DNA from: Curvivirga sp965219885 | GTDB taxonomy: Bacteria > Pseudomonadota > Alphaproteobacteria > UBA8366 > Aestuariispiraceae | NCBI RefSeq assembly: GCF_965219885.1 | Contig: NZ_CBDCOT010000008.1 | Span: forward strand, 496,001-560,000 | Reading direction: 5' to 3' | DNA: 64,000 nt | Shown: positions 1-8,398 of the stretch, piece after piece | How positions within the stretch are numbered: position 1 is the stretch's first letter | How the letters are laid out: the number at the start of each line of letters is the position of its first letter | Notes under the pieces: generated by a model | Databases searched by the model: none | Told to the model about the DNA's origin: nothing | What the model saw: only the letters and a program-made list of their open reading frames with translations | Translations under genes and position numbers: made by a program

Positions 1-719
1 AAATACAAGCGATACCTGAATTAAAAGCGATCAATCTATCTGAGTTACTTTCTAATGGTTCACTAGATAACGGCATGTTAAAGATCGGTTCGGGTGAAGA
101 TGCGACGTCTCTATTATGCGGCTTTTGTCAATTCGATGAAACATTAGATCATCCGATTGTATCTGTCTTACCCGACTTTATCCATTTAAGGCATGAAGAC
201 TTACAATCATCCCCCTGGCTTATAACGGCAATGAAGCTAATATCTCTTGAGGCCAATTTGAACAACCAAGGTTCAACTGCTGTTATAAACAGATTAATCG
301 AAATAATCCTTATTCAAACCATCCGGCAAATGGCGAATGATAACAAGCAACCGTATAATGGTTTTCTGAATGCCTTGCTGGATAGCTCACTATCGAAAGC
401 TATTTTCGCAATTCACGCCCATCCAGAGGAAAAGTGGCGCGTAGAGGATCTTGCTAAATTAGCTGGGATGTCACGTGCTAGCTTTGCTAAGAAGTTTCAA
501 TCCGAAATAGGAAAACCACCAATTGATTATCTAAGAGATTGGCGTTTATTACATGCAAGGCAATTGCTTAATAACACCAGCGATTCTTTGGATGAGATTG
601 CCACTAAATGTGGATATGAATCCCTACCTTCTTTCTCAAAACTTTTTAAACGTAAGTTTAAAATAGGGCCCAGCGCCTATCGGAAGCTTGATACAAACAG
701 TCAAATGAACTTAGATTAA
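1..719 (+). CDS. AraC-family transcriptional regulator, 5' end cut by window edge
   Basis: The reading frame is open from the first bases of the window, so the true start lies upstream and the N-terminus is missing. The visible part begins inside an AraC-binding, cupin-6-like segment (motif LLCGFCQFD near base 115). From about base 420 to 700 it continues into a two-helix-turn-helix AraC DNA-binding domain (LAKLAGMSRASFAKKF, then IATKCGYES and FSKLFKRKF). Cupin-6 AraC regulators usually sense a small molecule or oxidant and act on a neighbouring gene; the target is not visible and may be off the window. It converges on the membrane-protein gene on the other strand, with only 14 bases between their ends. 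The family call is firm; the ligand is unknown. Confidence 0.9.
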   Translation, partial: IQAIPELKAINLSELLSNGSLDNGMLKIGSGEDATSLLCGFCQFDETLDHPIVSVLPDFIHLRHEDLQSSPWLITAMKLISLEANLNNQGSTAVINRLIEIILIQTIRQMANDNKQPYNGFLNALLDSSLSKAIFAIHAHPEEKWRVEDLAKLAGMSRASFAKKFQSEIGKPPIDYLRDWRLLHARQLLNNTSDSLDEIATKCGYESLPSFSKLFKRKFKIGPSAYRKLDTNSQMNLD

Positions 720-733
720 CGTATACAAACAGT

Positions 734-1612
734 TTATTTACAGCCTGATCTAAAGAGCTTTTTCTCTTCTTCTTTTGTTAAAGTCCTCAATTCTTGCTTA
801 CCTTCGGCCCAAAGAAGCTGTGCAAGCTCTAGCTCTTTCTCACCTAGTGCATCTAGTTTTTCATCGCAGTAAGGTAAGTTCTTCAATGCAAGATCGAAAC
901 TATACTGCGGTATCAGGGGTGTTAGCTCCGCCTTATTAATTTTCTTGGCAATAGATACAAATTCATCCTCGCCAACCCATTTCTTCATTTCTTTACGTTT
1001 CTGTATAAGAAGCTGTGCCATGAAGATATCGGCATTATTAACCGCGAATATATTCAACACGTATGGAGAGGGCACTAGCCCCTCTCGTATCACAAACTTT
1101 AGAATTTTCCGTCTCTCTGCCTCAGGTATCTGAACTGGCTGTGTCTCTTCTATATGCGGAGGAGACAAAATAAATGCCAGTTGTTCTACAAATGCAAAAT
1201 CTGGTTTTTCTAACTTGGACTGTATCTCACTAATTAAGATCAATCTTTCTTGTAAACGGGTCGTTCTTTCAAATCGATCAACAAAATGTCTGGCAGAATT
1301 CTCCACTTGATTCTGCCAAATAATATTAAACAGCATGGTGCAGGAAAATAAAATTATACCTCCGCTAATCAACGCATACGGTATTGTGGATACAGATATG
1401 CCGTCGCGGATAACGACCCAGCCACTATACCCCCCAATGGCAAGTCCCCATAACCCGATGAGAGGTACAATTAGTAAACCCCATCCTAAAGCAGTCCAAC
1501 CATTATCGCTCACCTCTGACTGACAATAGATCCAGCAAGCAATGACCAGACAGATTATCGTTATAACAATCAAAACTTTTAAATCTTTGGACATGTATCT
1601 CTTTAAATCCAT
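734..1612 (-). CDS. Unrecognised inner-membrane protein with three predicted TM segments
   Basis: About 292 residues. I do not recognise the family. Three hydrophobic stretches near residues 12-29, 39-60 and 77-99 look like membrane helices. They are followed by roughly 190 mostly charged residues that read as a soluble helical domain. The first ATG is at 1612; a TTG one codon upstream is possible, and an ATG six codons further in (MSKDL) is preceded by AAAGAGA and cannot be excluded. The C-terminus ends RSGCK. It sits alone between a convergent AraC gene and the divergent tpsA gene, so its promoter must lie in the AT-rich stretch 1613-1760. Nothing links it directly to secretion or regulation. 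Confidence 0.65.
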   Translation of the reverse strand: MDLKRYMSKDLKVLIVITIICLVIACWIYCQSEVSDNGWTALGWGLLIVPLIGLWGLAIGGYSGWVVIRDGISVSTIPYALISGGIILFSCTMLFNIIWQNQVENSARHFVDRFERTTRLQERLILISEIQSKLEKPDFAFVEQLAFILSPPHIEETQPVQIPEAERRKILKFVIREGLVPSPYVLNIFAVNNADIFMAQLLIQKRKEMKKWVGEDEFVSIAKKINKAELTPLIPQYSFDLALKNLPYCDEKLDALGEKELELAQLLWAEGKQELRTLTKEEEKKLFRSGCK

Positions 1613-1760
1613 CAACTTTCAAATAACACATCCTATGTCTTTAACTTATTAAAAATAAACAATTTTTTTAAAAAAATTTTTGAACCTTTTCCAAACTCTG
1701 CCCGACCTAATTCGATACAGCCTATTACGCTGTGTTGAAATTTGTTTTGGAGAGATATGA

Positions 1761-4625
1761 ATGCGAAACGTTTTTTTTACTACATTTCCTCAACGCCTCT
1801 TATGTGGCGCGTCTGTCATTATTCTGTCTCTTACGCAATTTGCCTGGGCCCTTCCTCAAAACGGTAACGTAAAAGATGGGGATATCAATATCCAAACCCC
1901 AGCGGCTGCTCAGATGACCGTCAAACAAACAACGGATAAAGGTATTATTCACTGGGATAGCTTTAATATTAATAAAAATGAAACTGTTACCTTCATTCAA
2001 CCAAACGCAAATTCCTTAACTGTCAACAAAGTTATCGGTAATGATCCAAGCTTAATCTTTGGTTCGCTTAATGCGAATGGCAAAATAATGCTTCTTAATC
2101 AAAATGGCATTCTTTTTGGCCCTGATTCAAAAGTTGATGTGGGTGGTTTGGTTGCAAGTACTCTTGATCTCAACGAAGCCTCATTAGGTGATTTATCTAA
2201 TGTTGAATTCAATCCCGGGTCCAAGAGTGATGCAGCAATTGTGAATGCTGGCAGTATCACGGCAGCGGATGGTGGTTTAGTCGCTTTGGTCGCGCCCGGG
2301 GTTGCTAATATGGGAATTATCAAGGCTAATCTGGGCAATGTTAACCTATTATCAGGGAAATCAACTGTATTAGATTTAAATGGTGATGGTCTGATATCTA
2401 TTGAAATGGCCGACCTTAATCTAACAGATGCCGAAGCATCTCTAAATGACACAAAACTTCCCATGGGGATTTACACTTCCAAAGATTCCTTAATTGATGC
2501 TGAAGGAGGTCAGGTATACGTCACTGCTGCCTTTGCCAAACAAGTGATCAATTCAGCAATCAACATCTCTGCACTAACGGAAAACAAACCTGTTATTGAC
2601 TTAGATGGCACGATAAAAGCTGAAAATAACGGGCGAATTATTATTCATGCAGGTAGCTCAAAAAACGGGTTTGATGAAAGTTTAGATCCATCCTTGAACG
2701 GTCTTGAATATGGAGATGAAAAAATCGCTAATGAAGTCAAGATTAGCGGTCATATATCAACCAAGGGCAGTAACGCCGCAACAAATGGCGGAAAAATTGT
2801 AGTTTCTGGTCAGCATATTCATCTTGAAAACGGATCAACATTAGATGCAAGAGGAACTGCCGATAGCGGATACATTGCCATCGGAAGTAACGACAATTTT
2901 GTCTCCTCGATCAGTGGGTCCGCCCATCCAATTGATGGTACTGTTGGGGTTAATATTACTCAATCTCCTATTGCAACATCGGTTCTGATAGGTGCTGAGG
3001 CAGAGCAAATTGTAAATGCAGGTGATGAAGATAATAATATTGCAATCACAGCATATGTAGAAGCCTATGAAGGTAACGTTCCCTTAGTCATGCTATCAGG
3101 TCATGACGGCGCTTTCGCTCCGGGACATTACGGTGGATCAAATGGTCCCGAAAATGCTGTTCTTGCAAATGATGAAAAACTGGGGCCCAGTATCATCGGC
3201 GGCAAAGGTCGTGATACGTTCACTCATGATATTGCTATGGCCGCTTATGATGATCTAGCAAATGCAGCAGGCATGCCGACAGATGCCAAACCATACCTCT
3301 TCAAGTTCAATATTATGCGGTCGCATGTGGATGTGAATAGATCTTATTTAAAGGCCTCTGAAAAAAATCAGGCCATGCATGCTGAGAACTGGACATCATA
3401 TGAAAATGGAAATTACAACCTTGGTGTAGATGCATACAAAAGCTGGCATATTCTGATTGACCAAGCAACAAAGGATATTACTCAAACTCACGGTGAGGGT
3501 TATTTGCTGGATATTCATGGTTTCGCCTCAGATGACGATCCACAAGTTGTAGGTGGCTTAGATAACCCAGATGATGATCATATCGATAACTTTGATTCAG
3601 CAAATGCAGTCGAAATTTTACTTGGTTTTGGTGCCTTAGATTATAATGATATTCTCGGCCTCAATTCCAAAGCAAAAGGACTGCTTCCTGGAGATCCAGG
3701 TTATTTCGCATCCGGTAAATCTGCATTCCAATATGCGGTTGAATCAACAATCTACAATCAATATGCAAGTCTTAGCACGGGATTAACAGAACAAGAAAAA
3801 TACGAATTGATCTATGATCTCATCATGGGCGAAAAATCCTTTGTTCATGCCTTAAAATCAACAACAGACACTGTTGATTTTGACAGCGATACTGACGGAA
3901 TTGATATCTTTTACACGCCCCTACCTAATAATTTACCCAAACCAGATAACAGCGGTTTTGATGCACCAGAAGCAAATATCGAACATTTCTATCAAGGTGG
4001 CTTTAACGTGGACGCCCATGGCTCAGGTATTTATGGCGTTTCTCCTGAACCATATGATGGAGGAACTGTGAGTGGTCTACAAATTGAGTTGCCGTCACAT
4101 TTACGTAAAACCACAGGCGCACCAGAATTATTTGGATCTGCGCTTGCCACAGCGGGAAGTGCTTACCTACAAAATGCCAATGCCTTCCCTACAATAAACG
4201 GTACGGTTTCATCTGTTGTTAAAGACAATCAAACAGATGTGCAAACAGCATCTTCCAGCTTTCAAAATAACCTTCTGTCGAATTTACCAACCATAGACAA
4301 CATTGTAGATGCGCCACCGGCACTCGCACCCGTTGCACCACTAAAAAATGAATCATTATCATCAAGTGATACCAATGAGATGATGACAGAACTTGCGGAT
4401 CATTCCAGTACGGAAGAAGAGCAAATGGTGCTGGAATCTGAAGAAGCCTCAAACCGGGAAGTTGAATATTCAACCGTCCGAGTACGGGCATCTCTTGCAA
4501 AAGTAGCGCAATGTCTAGGAACACAGCAGCAAGTCACAGGCCAAAGCATCAATAATGAAAACTTGCAGGCCCAGTCATCCGACCAAGGATGCAGCGCAAA
4601 TATAAACGTTCAAAACGCCCAATAA
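1761..4625 (+). CDS. Two-partner secretion exoprotein (TpsA) with an FGase-like hydrolase region
   Basis: 954 residues, ATG preceded by GGAGAG. Residues 1-30 form a Sec signal peptide ending AWA. Residues from about 33 to 300 are a filamentous-haemagglutinin/TPS domain, with the typical NANGKIMLLNQNGILFGP stretch. From about residue 440 to 785 the sequence stops looking like an adhesin and shows, in order, H448-D449-G450, DTFTHDIA, R520-S-H-V-D524-V-N526-R527, D584-I-H586-G587, GEKSF, a proline-rich stretch, and FYQGGF with GLQIELP (772-778). That series matches long N-formylglutamate amidohydrolase-like zinc hydrolases (PF05013 fold). The mature protein has only two cysteines, C918 and C944, both near the C-terminus. 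The partner transporter follows. The TPS call is strong; the hydrolase call rests on motifs read by eye, and the substrate is unknown. Confidence 0.85.
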   Translation: MRNVFFTTFPQRLLCGASVIILSLTQFAWALPQNGNVKDGDINIQTPAAAQMTVKQTTDKGIIHWDSFNINKNETVTFIQPNANSLTVNKVIGNDPSLIFGSLNANGKIMLLNQNGILFGPDSKVDVGGLVASTLDLNEASLGDLSNVEFNPGSKSDAAIVNAGSITAADGGLVALVAPGVANMGIIKANLGNVNLLSGKSTVLDLNGDGLISIEMADLNLTDAEASLNDTKLPMGIYTSKDSLIDAEGGQVYVTAAFAKQVINSAINISALTENKPVIDLDGTIKAENNGRIIIHAGSSKNGFDESLDPSLNGLEYGDEKIANEVKISGHISTKGSNAATNGGKIVVSGQHIHLENGSTLDARGTADSGYIAIGSNDNFVSSISGSAHPIDGTVGVNITQSPIATSVLIGAEAEQIVNAGDEDNNIAITAYVEAYEGNVPLVMLSGHDGAFAPGHYGGSNGPENAVLANDEKLGPSIIGGKGRDTFTHDIAMAAYDDLANAAGMPTDAKPYLFKFNIMRSHVDVNRSYLKASEKNQAMHAENWTSYENGNYNLGVDAYKSWHILIDQATKDITQTHGEGYLLDIHGFASDDDPQVVGGLDNPDDDHIDNFDSANAVEILLGFGALDYNDILGLNSKAKGLLPGDPGYFASGKSAFQYAVESTIYNQYASLSTGLTEQEKYELIYDLIMGEKSFVHALKSTTDTVDFDSDTDGIDIFYTPLPNNLPKPDNSGFDAPEANIEHFYQGGFNVDAHGSGIYGVSPEPYDGGTVSGLQIELPSHLRKTTGAPELFGSALATAGSAYLQNANAFPTINGTVSSVVKDNQTDVQTASSSFQNNLLSNLPTIDNIVDAPPALAPVAPLKNESLSSSDTNEMMTELADHSSTEEEQMVLESEEASNREVEYSTVRVRASLAKVAQCLGTQQQVTGQSINNENLQAQSSDQGCSANINVQNAQ

Positions 4626-4641
4626 TTTTATTTTCTCATTT

Positions 4642-4676
4642 TTCTACCGTTTGGATTTAAATTCCGAGTGGTAGAA
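4642..4676 (+). other. Intercistronic hairpin between tpsA and its transporter
   Basis: TTCTACC (4642-4648) pairs with GGTAGAA (4670-4676), with an inner GGA/TCC helix around a TTTAAAT loop. No U-run follows, and the transporter's Shine-Dalgarno TTGGAG lies two bases further on. It is more likely an mRNA-processing, stability or attenuation element that sets the tpsA:tpsB ratio than a full terminator. Function is inference. Confidence 0.45.
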
Positions 4677-4689
4677 TTTGGAGTATTTT

Positions 4690-6375
4690 ATGTATATTCT
4701 TAAAAATATTTTACCTCTGAATTTGGTCCTTTCTCTCTTCGTAACAACCTCGACATTTGCACAAACAGTGCAACAAACACCGTCATCTCTGCTAAATGAA
4801 TTAGACAAACCAGATATCCCTGTTGATACCCCTTTAAAATTAGAATTTAAAAATAAGAATCAAAAACAGCCCTATAACGCAGATGACCAAACAATTTTGA
4901 ATATTCAAAAAGTTATTATTGATGGAAATAGCGTCTTTACGGACACATATTTGGCGAAGTATTTCCAGACTATCACCAAAGGGCCTTCGACGGTTAAGGA
5001 GATCAATCAATTAATATCGGAACTTACTGCAGATTATAGGAATAAAGGGTATTTTCTCGCCTCAATTTCACCTGTTATTTCCAACCAAAATGATACAACA
5101 ACTCTTTCTCTTAGAATTGTAGAAGGTTTTATAGATGAAATCATTTTGGAACCCATCAAAGAAACTATACTTGGTGGCCCAGATGAGGAACGAATTTTAT
5201 CTTATGCGCGCCTAATAACTGAGAGTCATCCCTTACATATAGACGATATTGAGCGCGGTTTACTTTTAATCAACGACATGCCTGGCGTTAAAGTAAAATC
5301 GGTTATTAAACCATCACCAAACACGATTGGCGCTGCAAACTTACATCTTTTGATCGAACATGAAGAATTTACAGGCGTCCTCACAACAAATAACAGAGGT
5401 ACTAAAACGCTGGGTCGTAATCGACTTCACGGATTGCTTTCTATCAATTCTCTAACAGGTACTTCTAACGAAACTCAAATTCATGTGTCTACCATTGCGC
5501 CAATCAACTCTGAAGGTAAACTCTTACATCTAGGCCTCACCCATAAAGAATTAATTGGTGACGATGGCTTATCATTAACCGTCAATACATCTGGTTTATA
5601 TTCAGAAGAAGGCGGTAATCTAGAACAATATGAAATCATCGGCACATCACGAAGCACCTCCGTTTCAATAGACTATCCCGTTTTGCGAACCCGAAATGAA
5701 AACTTATACGCTTCCGCTCAGCTGAACTACGCCAAACAGGAAACCACTTTATTGGATGAACCTATTCTTGAAGACCGAGTATGGTCTATTGAAGCCTCTG
5801 GCAAATATGAATTGGCAGGAGATGGATGTTTATCCCGTTTGACTGTTGGTATTAGCAAAGGGCTTAATATTTTCGACGCATCAAATAAAAATGATCAATA
5901 TCTTTCCAGAAATAAAGGGCGTCCTGATTTTTTAAAAACAACCGCAAGTTTTTCACATGACCAATTATTATCTCAGCAGGTCGTGGGCAGTTTCAAACTA
6001 GCAACGCAGATTTCACCTCACTCTTTACTCTCATCTCAAGAATTCACACTTGGTGGGTCCCAATATGGTAAAGCTTATCAAGGATCAAGCTTATCCGGCG
6101 ACCAAGGACTCGCCACAGCTGTTGAGTTTAAAAAGAATTATTCTTTTAATACTGATATCACACTTCAGCCTTTTACATATATTGATGGTGGTCGCGTATG
6201 GAACCACAATGATCAGGAAGATGGATATCTGGCGTCTACTGGGGTGGGTTTAAGGCTACATTATAATACTGGCGCTTGGTGGGACATTTCACTAAATGCT
6301 CCACTTACAAACAAGACACTTAATGATCGGTCCAATGATCTACATGTATTTTTCTCAGGAGGTATTAGTTTCTAA
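4690..6375 (+). CDS. TpsB outer-membrane transporter, ShlB/FhaC/HecB family
   Basis: 561 residues. The start is ATG 4690 because TTGGAG sits six bases upstream; the TTG inside that site is also in frame but less likely. A signal peptide ends at TSTFA, near residue 24. A POTRA region (IQKVIIDGNSVF, then LTADYRNKGYFLASI) occupies roughly residues 70-150, followed by a 16-stranded Omp85-type barrel to a C-terminal FSGGISF ending in phenylalanine, as expected for BAM substrates. The loop-6 signature, usually with arginine (VRGY or GRAY), reads Y459-G-K461-A-Y here. Family role: recognises the TPS domain of its partner in the periplasm and passes it through the outer membrane. The gene 64 bases upstream is the obvious cargo. 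Confidence 0.92.
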   Translation: MYILKNILPLNLVLSLFVTTSTFAQTVQQTPSSLLNELDKPDIPVDTPLKLEFKNKNQKQPYNADDQTILNIQKVIIDGNSVFTDTYLAKYFQTITKGPSTVKEINQLISELTADYRNKGYFLASISPVISNQNDTTTLSLRIVEGFIDEIILEPIKETILGGPDEERILSYARLITESHPLHIDDIERGLLLINDMPGVKVKSVIKPSPNTIGAANLHLLIEHEEFTGVLTTNNRGTKTLGRNRLHGLLSINSLTGTSNETQIHVSTIAPINSEGKLLHLGLTHKELIGDDGLSLTVNTSGLYSEEGGNLEQYEIIGTSRSTSVSIDYPVLRTRNENLYASAQLNYAKQETTLLDEPILEDRVWSIEASGKYELAGDGCLSRLTVGISKGLNIFDASNKNDQYLSRNKGRPDFLKTTASFSHDQLLSQQVVGSFKLATQISPHSLLSSQEFTLGGSQYGKAYQGSSLSGDQGLATAVEFKKNYSFNTDITLQPFTYIDGGRVWNHNDQEDGYLASTGVGLRLHYNTGAWWDISLNAPLTNKTLNDRSNDLHVFFSGGISF

Positions 6376-6554
6376 ATCAGTTCATACAACCGAACATAAA
6401 CAGACTTACTGGCGCAAAAATCGCGATGCAAAGGGTAGAAGAAAAGCAAGGGGTGTCTACAGGTCCTGTCTACAATTTAGTAGGACAACATTCAACACAC
6501 GAGAAAGGATCGTGAATAAATCAAGTTTTCTGCGGAGTGTAAAAATAGGGTAAA

Positions 6555-6630
6555 TGGTGCTCGGAGGCAGATTTGAACTGCCGACACGCGGATTTTCAAT
6601 CCGCTGCTCTACCAACTGAGCTATCCGAGC
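6555..6630 (-). tRNA. tRNA-Phe(GAA)
   Basis: Read on the minus strand, a 76-base cloverleaf with encoded CCA. The acceptor stem GCTCGGA pairs with TCCGAGC, followed by A and CCA. The D-arm is AGCTCAGTTGGTAGAGC. The anticodon loop TTGAAAA gives anticodon GAA inside the stem GCGGA/TCCGC, and the T-arm contains GTTCAAATC. Its 3' end points toward the TPS transporter gene. Confidence 0.97.
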
Positions 6631-6642
6631 ATAACCACTTAT

Positions 6643-6720
6643 CAGGTCCAGTGTTTGGTTCGAAGCAATGTTGTGCTCCCCTCTGGACGGCCTTTGATTT
6701 ACAGAGGTTCACCGGACCTG
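6643..6720 (-). ncRNA. Candidate structured RNA or leader 5' of tRNA-Phe
   Basis: On the minus strand, CAGGTCCGGTG and CACTGGACCTG can form an 11-bp helix that is complete only in the minus-strand RNA (one G-U pair). It encloses a second helix, CCTCTG/CAGAGG. The element lies between the yacG terminator and tRNA-Phe and ends 12 bases before the tRNA. I do not recognise an RNA family; it lacks SRP and 6S signatures. Caution: a possible promoter (TTTACA, 17 bases, TAAATC; 6724 to 6696) overlaps one arm. If that drives the tRNA, the outer helix would not be transcribed. Confidence 0.3.
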
Positions 6721-6786
6721 TAAAGCACCAATTTCATTTTTTATGAACTTTTTTTTAATTCTTTTTCTTTTCCTAGGAAAACTCAG

Positions 6787-6813
6787 AAAAAAAGAGGAGC
6801 TCAATACTCCTCT
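6787..6813 (-). terminator. Rho-independent terminator of the maf-rng-yacG operon
   Basis: The minus strand reads AGAGGAG, a 7-base loop, CTCCTCT, then a run of T. The stem starts inside the last codons of yacG, so the gene's glutamate-rich tail forms part of the terminator. Confidence 0.85.
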
Positions 6814-7010
6814 TCTCCATAAGGATCATTTGCAATACCTGGCTCATCTGTGGGAATTCTATAATTTCCACCAAGCCAACGATTCAGATCGACATCTGCA
6901 CAACGTTTTGAACAAAAAGGTTTATATTTTTGATCACTTGGCTTACCGCAGATATTACACTTGCCACTCTTTTTGTCATTAGCCGCATTCAATGGAGTTA
7001 CAGTCGACAT
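6801..7010 (-). CDS. yacG: DNA gyrase inhibitor YacG
   Basis: 69 residues. The four zinc-binding cysteines are C18, C21, C33 and C37 (CNICG, then FCSKRC), followed by the conserved DLNRWLGGNYRIP. Known YacG binds GyrB and blocks gyrase from DNA. ATG 7010 was chosen because GGAG lies eight bases upstream, overlapping the end of rng. Only five bases separate it from the rng stop, so it is the last gene of the maf-rng-yacG operon. The C-terminal acidic GEEEY is encoded by the terminator stem. Confidence 0.93.
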   Translation of the reverse strand: MSTVTPLNAANDKKSGKCNICGKPSDQKYKPFCSKRCADVDLNRWLGGNYRIPTDEPGIANDPYGEEEY

Positions 7011-7015
7011 AATTT

Positions 7016-8398
7016 TTACTCCATTCCCACTTGAGGTGGGATTTGATCTTCCCCTACGTAGAGATGTAAAGGGCGACCTAGACGTTTCGTGCATTCTTCC
7101 ATAGCATCACTTAAAACGCCGCCTTTTAACGCATCAATCACTTCTGGGGATGCATAGGCTGTTGGGCGTCCAGCCCCTTTTAGACGGGTTGCAGCACGCA
7201 ACACAGCGCATCCTTGTGCAACCGGATTTAAAGTAGAAGATTGAACAGGTTTTGCCTTTAACATTAAGTCGTCAAGCGATACACCTTCACGTTGACGGGT
7301 AATTTCCATCAAACCTGCCGAAGTTAGACCTAATACATCCGTATGACGCGTGTCCTTAAGGAATTTGCTGCGTAAAGCCTCAATCAAACGTTTCAAACGG
7401 CCTTTATTTTTCATGGAAATAAAATCAATTACAATCAAACCAGAAAGATTACGCAACATGATCTGGCGTGCGGCTTCTTCCGCGGCCGCCTTATTCACCT
7501 GAAAGATAGCGTCATCTCCCTTGGCAGTAGCAGAACCCATATTCACATCAATAACAATCAAAGCTTCTGTTTTGTCAAACGCCAAACTACCGCCATTTTT
7601 CAAATGAACTTCACGTTCCAAAGCTTCTTCAATCTGTTCTTCCACACCAGTGTCTTCAAAAATCGAAATTTCTGAATCATGATAAAGAAGACCCTGAGAC
7701 AAATCTGGGTACAGTTTTTTAATTGTTTTTTCCGCTTCCAGATATGCCGAACGATCATCCATGGCGATCCGTGTCTCGCCTTCTAGATCACGTAAAAGCC
7801 GTTCAATCATTTTTGGCGCTTTTTCAAGTAGGCGCGGCTTGCGATCTTCACGTACCATTTCGCGCAATACGTCCCATTTCTGACGCAAACGATCTACAGA
7901 TTCTTCCAAAATTGGCTCACCGACAGCAACTGCGGGACCACGTACACTAAAGCCGTCTGTTTTCTCACCTAGAATTTGTGGTAATACAGCTTCTAAATGG
8001 GCACGATCACGCCCTTTACCCACGGCACGAGCCCAGTTCACGCCTTTACGGCCTGGCGTGAAGGCGAAGTAACGATCCATCAGAACAGGGTGGCGGGTCA
8101 AGGCAGGCCCTTTACCATCACGGGCATCACGGATCACCTGCACGATCAAGGTTTTACCTTCTTCCAAGCCTTTCGCCCGATTAATCAAACCCGGCTCTTC
8201 CGTACCGATATCTACGAATACGGCATCCATACCCTTTTCAACACGTGTTACCTTACCTAAATAGAAATTACCTACCAAACTTTCCTGTCCAGCACGTTCC
8301 ACTTGTAATTCATACAATACACCATCTTCATCAATACGAGCTGCACGTGTTTCCCCAAGGGAAATTTCGATAAGTGTATCCAGACCTTTTTTACTCAT
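7016..8398 (-). CDS. rng: Ribonuclease E/G family protein (RNase G type)
   Basis: 460 residues, short for RNase E and right for RNase G-like enzymes. An N-terminal S1-like region (GNFYLGKVTRVEKGMDAVFVD, near 43-63) precedes the RNase H-like/DNase I-like catalytic core. The two magnesium-binding aspartates are D284 in VIDVNMGS and D325 in VIDFISM. Known role: single-strand endoribonuclease acting on 5'-monophosphorylated RNA in rRNA maturation and mRNA decay. The zinc-link cysteine motif (CxxC) of RNase E/G is not evident. ATG overlaps the maf stop as ATGA, so translation is probably coupled. Confidence 0.9.
   Translation of the reverse strand: MSKKGLDTLIEISLGETRAARIDEDGVLYELQVERAGQESLVGNFYLGKVTRVEKGMDAVFVDIGTEEPGLINRAKGLEEGKTLIVQVIRDARDGKGPALTRHPVLMDRYFAFTPGRKGVNWARAVGKGRDRAHLEAVLPQILGEKTDGFSVRGPAVAVGEPILEESVDRLRQKWDVLREMVREDRKPRLLEKAPKMIERLLRDLEGETRIAMDDRSAYLEAEKTIKKLYPDLSQGLLYHDSEISIFEDTGVEEQIEEALEREVHLKNGGSLAFDKTEALIVIDVNMGSATAKGDDAIFQVNKAAAEEAARQIMLRNLSGLIVIDFISMKNKGRLKRLIEALRSKFLKDTRHTDVLGLTSAGLMEITRQREGVSLDDLMLKAKPVQSSTLNPVAQGCAVLRAATRLKGAGRPTAYASPEVIDALKGGVLSDAMEECTKRLGRPLHLYVGEDQIPPQVGME

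Noticed and set aside
6376..6553. Open frame running from the end of the TpsB gene toward tRNA-Phe
   Set aside because: It is an out-of-frame continuation of the transporter's coding region with basic, low-quality composition and no ribosome site.
6643..6720. SRP RNA or 6S RNA next to tRNA-Phe
   Set aside because: The conserved GGAA-type SRP loop is missing and the element is far too short for 6S RNA.
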